From the NCBI GenBank assembly GCA_015478945.1, contig JABUQX010014708.1, positions 1-25,000 on the forward strand: a DNA stretch of 25,000 nt, written 5' to 3'. Source of the DNA: Trachelipus rathkii (Eukaryota > Arthropoda > Malacostraca > Isopoda > Trachelipodidae). The notes under the pieces were generated by a model. It saw only the letters and a program-made list of their open reading frames with translations, did not search any database and was not told the DNA's origin. The position numbers and the translations under genes are program-made. This document shows, piece after piece, positions 18,351 to 25,000 of the stretch (positions are counted from its first letter, which is position 1; every line of letters starts with the position of its first letter).

Positions 18351-19870
18351 GTTCATTCTTCCGCGCGTTATGGTTCGTCTCACAAAGAGCCGTTATGGGG
18401 TGATTAATGGCTCCGTGATGTAAACAAACCATGTTTTACTTTAATAACCTGGACAACCTCCTCATGCACCGTGCAACTATTCAGAATCTTTGTCGAATGC
18501 CCCGTCGCTGTGACAGTATCTTTCTCTTGTACACCCCAATTCGTTCAGAAGTAGATCACGCGGGTCGGCATCGTCCTCGTTGTCTCCAAACGCGTTTTAC
18601 TAGCCAAGACCGTGTTCGCAGCCGCTTCGGGTAAACAGCTCTCTCGGTTAGTTTGGCTAGTAAACATCAAACAGGCCGAGGAAAGTTTGTGCAAGGGTTC
18701 GTGCCCGTTCCTATGTGCTTTTGAATCCTGTAAGGTGAAGCTTTCACTAGTTGTCCCGTACTAGAATTGGCACACAATCTTCTCGGACTCGTAGTCAATT
18801 TGTTAATACGGAGGGTGCCCTGATTATAAGTTAGTTATATGTTCGGGGTCCGATGGTGGTTTTCTCCGCTTTCTTTCGGACTTGTTCTTGTACAAGGTCT
18901 GCAGCGAATGAACAATGAATGCTGGTTAAATAATAAACCGTCGCTCCCCCACCAAGGGCCCTCCGTAAAACTGTCTGGATTAGTAAAAGGAACCTCACTC
19001 TGTGCGTCCCATTACTCTGGATAAACTTCCTTCCAGGAGCGAAACATACAAGGAGACGTCCTCCATGATGCTAATCCGTGCGCCCCATAATTCAATTACT
19101 TGCGAGTGTTATTTCCTCTTCAGAGCTAATATAGAAACTACACACTAACTTCTTGCTACGCGATCACAACACTCCTTTCTCTTGTGTCTTGTCTCCTAAA
19201 ATGGTCTCTCACTCACTTTCTTTAACGTACGTATAACCAAGATAATCGCTATTCTTTTCTCTTTGCCCGTATCCAATACTTTCACCAGTCACCGAACACA
19301 ATGTCCGCAAAGTCATTGCACATTTAAGGTCCTCGACCATCTGACACTTCCTCAAATGCACTTCTATGTCCGCGAAATTTCACTTGCCTCTCCTTTCCGC
19401 AAAACTGTCCTCGTTTGTGTGCCGCCCACTGTTCTCTGGGAAATTGGACTCTCCATGTGCGCTTGCCGACCTCAAATTCCTCGCGAACCCAGAACTCGCG
19501 CCCCTTTGCTATATTGTGGGTCACAACCGCGAGCGCGTTGTTCATCTGTTTTAAACGCTTCCTCGGAATTAAACCCATGCGGTGTAGTTTTTCTAATGTG
19601 CTGTGAAAGTGAGGATTTTGTGCAAATTACACAGGTTCGAACCTGTCAAACACTCTCCGCCGCTCGTTGCCGATTGCCCTGTTCAACTCGTCACCCCTCG
19701 CCATGTTTGTTTCTGGCTGGCCGTCCATATTCTGCTCATCCATAGAGGACCATGTTATCGCCCATAGCCTATCGTGTCCAGTCACCGTATCGCACATAAT
19801 AAACCTGGTGTCCTTAAGCTCATAGCGAGAACTCTGCAAAGATTCCCATAGGTGAGGTAACGGTCCTTCC
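18351..19870. other. Unidentified GC-richer block
   Basis: About 1.5 kb clearly less AT-rich than its surroundings, with many CG dinucleotides. The longest frame is plus 19263-19745 (160 codons), but three other frames are open over the same stretch, so open length here reflects composition, not coding. No transposon, zinc-finger or enzyme motif is recognised on either strand. It could be the gag/LTR part of the minus-strand gypsy element, a second element or host exon DNA. A perfect palindrome lies at 19631-19646. Confidence 0.4.
19631..19646. repeat. Perfect 16-bp palindrome containing a B-box-like core
   Basis: acaggttcgaacctgt equals its own reverse complement and contains GGTTCGAACC, matching the RNA polymerase III B box on both strands. 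No A box at a suitable distance was found on either side. Confidence 0.85.
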
Positions 19871-21900
19871 CGGCTCTCCTCTTCGTAAATATGCCTTTCG
19901 ACAAAAATAATAATACATCCTTAAATATATATAGTCAAAATAATGGAACAGCTCGAGTGCCAAAAGGCTATATGGGAGCTCTCCTAACACGAACCTGTAT
20001 AAATTATGAGTAGTATAACTCTTTACGTTTGTCTTTAAAAAACCTTACCGGTACATAAAATAGATAGAATGAACGCGGTGTTGTGTCAATTAACTATTTG
20101 TTTCCTTAAGTCAACACTAATTTGAACAGAGTCTTAACAAAAAATGTTAAAAGAAAAAAAATAGTTATTATAATTGGAAATGGATACAATATTTAACATT
20201 GCGTGCGTTCACCTCCGCCAATGGCTTCTTCTTCTCACAATATAACTGGTGAAATCCCGCTGCGGGGAGGAGAGTACATAAAAAATGATTGTGTAAAAAT
20301 TTTCACGAGCGTAGTGATATTTAGCTAAAAACAAGAGGACTCTCTTTACGTGATCTCAGGTTTTAACACATCTTCAATAATATATATTCTATAAATTTCA
20401 AAACCTTTTTTCTTTACCACAGCGACGTCAGGCAGGAAAGCATATTCCTGGCCTCTGAGCTACATAGCTCATCCAATTCGTTTTGTTATTTAATATACTA
20501 TATTAGTATTTCTATTAAAATGATATAGGTGAAATCTATCAAGTAGATTAGAATATATCTATACATCAACGAATCACTTGATTTAAATTGTTACCTGAGG
20601 TGAGTCCATTTCACTTATTATATAATATATTAATCTACTACTGTTATTTATAACTGTATGGTTATGTTATATGGTAGAGCTCCCTATTTTAGGGTCCTAT
20701 ATGCCTATCCATAATTGTGTTGGTAAACTGGTATATTGTTATGATTATATAGTTCTTGTAATTGGTACTATGAGTTATATATATCCTTTATGATATAATA
20801 GGGAGTATAGTCTTTTCTGATAATAGTTTTATACAATGCACTAAATTACCTTAGTATGCCCTTATTCTGCCCACACTTATTGATACAATATGGACTTGAT
20901 AATATATTATGTAGTAGTCTAATTACTATAGGTATAAAATACTTTAATAAATAATATAACTATCGATAGTGATTTATCTTATTTCTCAACTATTACCTTA
21001 AAGAGGGTATATTATTCTCTCTATATCATTATCTACTTTAGTATGTTCAATAATCTTTTACTTGTATGTGGGCCAGGATTATATATACTATATATAGTGT
21101 TATCTAGTCTGCCTCCTTGAGCAAGTGGACAACTCTAATACTTTATATTAATAACCTATTCCTCACGGTAAATAAATGTTGCCAGTATACTTTCTAGTGA
21201 CAATAGTAGTATTAAAAAGAAATATACTGCCTGACTACTAAATCATATGTGAGTATATATGATAATTATTCACTAAATTATATAAATCTATATACTTATA
21301 ATAATATCTCGCCGAATACTAGTATGTATCATTACAATAAGTACGTATATTAGTATATCTTTTATTAGACCTATCTTTAAATTTGATATGGGCTCATTCA
21401 TTATTAATATGCACTTATGCCCTCATATAATCTTTATTCTGATAAGCTAATCCTCTACGTCAAATTATGTAGCTAAATGATACAAGTTAAGAAGTAGCTT
21501 CTCAAATTATTTAATTTAGTGTACTCACTTATCGAATAATATTCTTATATTAGTGAGAGCTCCACAGTGAATTTAAATGTACCCATAAACAATAAAGTGA
21601 TAAATAGTCATTTATATTATATAATATATTATACTATATTGTATACCGTACATATGGACTACCCTAGCTATGGTTTGAAGATTAGCCTACTCACTCATAT
21701 TATCCTTTTATTATATTGCATACGGCAATGTTATACTCCCAGATATTTTACCAAATTAAATCACCATTTAGACCAATATGCCAATAAATTTACCTTAGTT
21801 ACCATAATTCGAATATATAAACCGATGTTAATTGAAAGAAAAATACTTGACATAAACTTGGTAAGATAAAAGTCGAACAAATAAATAATAAACAAACAAA
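19871..21900. other. AT-rich region without recognised genes
   Basis: Frames are short and rich in I, Y, L and N as expected from composition; the longest (21567-21869, plus) has no recognisable motif. One tRNA-like segment lies at 20400-20465. From 20480 on the sequence is nearly structureless AT-rich DNA. Confidence 0.5.
20400..20465 (-). other. tRNA-like segment with A-box match and hairpin
   Basis: On the minus strand TAGCTCAGAGG (20462-20452) matches a tRNA A box (TRGYnnAnnGG). It is followed by a hairpin with 6-bp arms, caggaa and ttcctg (20433-20450), where an anticodon arm would be, and aggttttgaaa near 20400 could be a ruined B box. It is not a functional tRNA by eye. A SINE or tRNA pseudogene is possible. 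Confidence 0.3.
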
Positions 21901-24480
21901 AAAAAATATATAAAGAAGATAAGTTTTGTTCAAATTTATATAACATAATAATTTAAATCAAATATAAGATTCGAGTGAAAATAATTGAAAAAGGATAAGA
22001 AGGTGACGCCTGTTAATTGAACCAAGGACTTGAGAAACGTGTCTGTATGGCTTAAGTAAACAAAAATATATTCTTAAGTGTTTTTTAAAAATGAGTGCTT
22101 AAAGAGTTACTTATAGAAATACAAATCACTCGTTATTACGCTTTTGTAACACATCATTGTAAACTTGTTGTATTTTATTCTATAAATATGACCTGCCTTG
22201 CAACAAATTTTCCCACTTTTTTTTTTCCATAAGAGTTTTCTACTAAACAGACCTCTTTTTGCCTTATCTCCTTTAGATACATGAGAAGCTGCTTAGTTTT
22301 ATTTATATTGTAGCCTCGTTTATGAATGCATCTTACTATCTTTTTCTGGCTGCTTCCATTTACTCGTATGTCAAGGTTGTCTCACTCTTCATATATCTAT
22401 AGAATCCTCTGCCCTGACTTGTTTTCCGTATGCATGTTATTATATGTACTTTTATGGTCACAGATTCATTGTTCGTTTTTTATTTTTATTTAATCGTCAA
22501 CCAGATGGATACCTACTTTTCTTTGAAATATATATGTTGAAAATGCAGAATTAGTTTACCATCCTTATATCCCTTTTTCCATATATAGTACAAAAATGTT
22601 ACTAAAATCGATACAAATTTATGTATTAAAAATGCTACTTAGATACCCGTCCTCTTGGTGTGATTGCTTCCAATTTCTCTCTACTATCAAGCAAATGCTT
22701 CTGTTACTTGTGGAGTCACACAGGCATATCCTCGTGTGTTTCTATTTATGGCCTAGTTTCTATTAACACCTATTTATGATACGGGACTGAGTGCGCCTCT
22801 GTCATCTAATTCTCGAAAAAATTTTCTTTATTTTTATTTTTTTTATTTGTTCTCCTTGTCTATTTATTTACTTCACAATCTTTATTTCTAATATTGTTCC
22901 AAAAGGATTCTTCAGTGATCCAAGATGACTAATGATCGAGTTTTTTAGCCACAATTCATTTGTTTAATTGGAAACATGTAGTCCATCTTGAGCACATAAA
23001 TAAACGTTTCTCTCATAAATTTTCATTGAAATATACTCCCATAATTTCTTTACTGCATCGTCTCTTATACAAATATGCGATGATTTTAATTCTTATTTAC
23101 CTTTTTATTATTATTCTTTAAAGTACAAACACAAGAGTATGTGTTGACCTTTGACATTGATTGATGACCCGACTGTTATGTTTATTTTGTCTTTTATTAA
23201 TATGTGATATATTAACCATGCTATATTATCTCCACTTAATTAATATTATATATAGATATCCCATATATTTATATATTATTACATATTATAAATTATTTTC
23301 TCCTTTTCCCATTCCACTTAGTGAATAAGCTATTATTAATGTATATCTCCTGAGTTTTATTATCCTTCCCATATATTATTGCTTGTCATTTCCCTATTCA
23401 GATGACTATATAACTCTTATCCTTATATTTTAAGTAAGTAAATTAATATAATTTTTACAAAGTTTTTGAGTTCGTTAACACCTAAAAGTTTCTTACCTAA
23501 GCATTATCAGTCTAACCGTATTTCGAGGTTTCGTTTCATGTGAAGTTAGAAACAAGATTTGTCGCCTTATTTGCCTAACAATCGCAGCTGTTCGCTTCCC
23601 CACTACACGCGTTTGGTATCCTATTTTCTAGTATTGTTAAGACCCAATTACTATTAACTAAGCGAGAACACTAAAATTATAAAGATTAAATATAAATACA
23701 ATTATTCCCTAGATGGACTATAATATCAGAATTAGTTACAGATAAATATAAAAATCTATCTATGTTAAAAATAATTATACGAAAATTATACAATGTGTAG
23801 GAAAGTCCCATAACTGAGCTCGGTCGTCTCTTCTTTCTGGTCGATTGCAAGTAAAAAATATCCTACAATATACTTATAATAGTTATTCTTTTCTTAGAGA
23901 TTTGGAAATTTAAACTTTTACATTATCCTAATTGATGTCGCCACCTTTTTATTCATTAATTATTATGAGTTTAATTATTTAATATTAATAATAATTAATG
24001 TAAATTCCGATTATATTATTAATTATCCTTTTCGTAAAGTAATCTATCTAGTATTTCCACCCTTATTCAATTTTTGAAATTATATACTAAGCATTTTTCT
24101 TGAAATTTTGCTGTTCAATCAAGCAGCTAGCATGTTGACCCAATTTGAGATGATTTTTGTATTCATTTATCTTAACTCATCAATAAGGTGGGGGTCGGAC
24201 CTTTGTATTGTTTTATAACTATAACCCTTCATAATTTTTTCTTCGATTTAAGTTCCTCGTAGTTGTTCGATTTTTATTCTTTATTCTTATTAATTTATAT
24301 TAATATATATTTATTATTATTATTCATTCATTATAACAACCTAGGCATGCTGTAAGCATCTATTATCTTTCTTATCATATTATCTATATTTATATTGATA
24401 TGTTTATTTATTATGAAATCTGATTATCTTATGTGAAATATTATTAAAAATCTAATCTATATAATAAAAAAGTTTAAATA
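21901..24480. other. AT-rich region without recognised genes
   Basis: Pyrimidine-rich on the plus strand between about 22180 and 23130 with TTTATTT runs. No frame over about 60 codons and no RNA gene or element end is seen. The strand bias could come from a decayed minus-strand retroelement, but no motif survives that I can read. Confidence 0.5.
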
Positions 24481-24566
24481 TCTAGGAATGCAGATGTTTC
24501 TTGAAAATTCTATGAAATTTAATGTTCTGTATAGACCAAATGAAGATTCCCATTACGCTTGTTAAT

Positions 24567-24623
24567 ATGGATAGCCTGCAAAGTAGCAGCAGAAAGACCT
24601 TTTGGCCACCGATTCCTCCTTCG
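24567..24623 (+). CDS. Weak candidate short coding exon
   Basis: An ATG opens 19 codons, MDSLQSSSRKTFWPPIPPS, that stop exactly at a strong donor-like site (tcg then gtacgtgagt) in phase 0. The frame is also open upstream to about 24522, and an acceptor-like atctag lies at 24479-24484. Composition is normal coding-like compared with the AT-rich surroundings. The product is not recognised and chance cannot be excluded for such a short piece. Confidence 0.2.
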
Positions 24624-24724
24624 GTACGTGAGTTACTATATATATATATATCTGCTATGAGAGTATATATTACCTCATTAACAATAACTAACAACGTTAT
24701 TAATAAATTAAGGTTATATATATA

Positions 24725-25000
24725 AGTTAATTGATGTATATAGTAATAGTTGTGGGTAATAGTATAGGTGTAGTAGGATGTATAAGTAAACAGTATGGAG
24801 GTATGAGATACTATACATATAGAGTATATAGTTAATTATAAACGTTATATATATACTATATATATATATTATATTATATATAGATATAGTATATATATAT
24901 TATATATATAGTATATTTATATATATATATATATATAATAATAATATATATAATTATATATTATATAACTATATAATATATAGTATATATAATAGTATAT
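24725..25000. repeat. Terminal TA-rich tract
   Basis: Interrupted TA repeats, becoming nearly pure from about 24845 and running to the end of the window, so its true extent is unknown. Confidence 0.9.

Noticed and set aside
18480..18560. Minus-strand CTRERYCHSDGAFDKDSE as a retroviral-type zinc knuckle
   Set aside because: Cysteine spacing is C-x5-C and the GH and last C are missing, so it does not meet CX2CX4HX4C.
19263..19745. 160-codon plus-strand frame as a real gene
   Set aside because: Three other frames are open across it, the text is cysteine- and proline-rich with no motif, and no splice or start context supports it.
21567..21869. 100-codon plus-strand frame in AT-rich DNA
   Set aside because: Composition is I/Y/L/N-rich as expected from AT bias, with no motif and no start or splice context.

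Overview
The window looks like non-coding nuclear DNA from an animal, most likely a decapod crustacean or related arthropod. It is AT-rich and full of long, interrupted (TA)n tracts plus (TG)n, (ATT)n, poly(A) and poly(C) tracts. It has no bacterial-style operons or ribosome binding sites, it contains splice-like exon borders, and nearly all recognisable protein sequence is decayed transposon. The decapod guess rests on the style of the LINE proteins and of one short acidic exon, judged by recollection of the families; no search was run. Many frames break by single-base shifts, so either old decay or a noisy assembly could be involved.

Layout. 1-700: minus-strand endonuclease fragment of a LINE. 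700-5380: AT-rich DNA with several hAT-like termini (about 1440-1480, 1602-1760, 4009-4120, 5190-5336), two tRNA-related SINE-like pieces in opposite orientation, and large TA tracts. 5871-5981: the best host-gene candidate, a 37-codon plus-strand first coding exon ending in a good splice donor. 6007-9460: an (ATT)n tract and a nearly complete but broken minus-strand LINE (copy 1), apparently sitting in the intron that follows this exon. 9653-9780: a possible second exon in matching phase, but with an in-frame stop. 11487-12772: a second, 5'-truncated copy of the same LINE, also on the minus strand. 12904-14091: a compact hAT element with terminal inverted repeats, an apparent 8-bp target duplication and transposase remnants. 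About 14640-17800: a minus-strand Ty3/gypsy LTR-retrotransposon remnant, with reverse transcriptase and RNase H readable through frameshifts. 18350-19870: a less AT-rich block that I cannot identify. 19870-25000: AT-rich DNA with almost no recognisable content, ending in a TA tract.

The parts do not form one pathway. They are layers of mobile elements in and around what may be one host gene of the acidic-N-terminus zinc-finger type; no zinc-finger exon lies in the window. I found no convincing new molecular system. The most useful leads are the repeated association of hAT-like ends with TA tracts, the split-exon gene carrying a LINE in its intron, and the unidentified block at 18350-19870.
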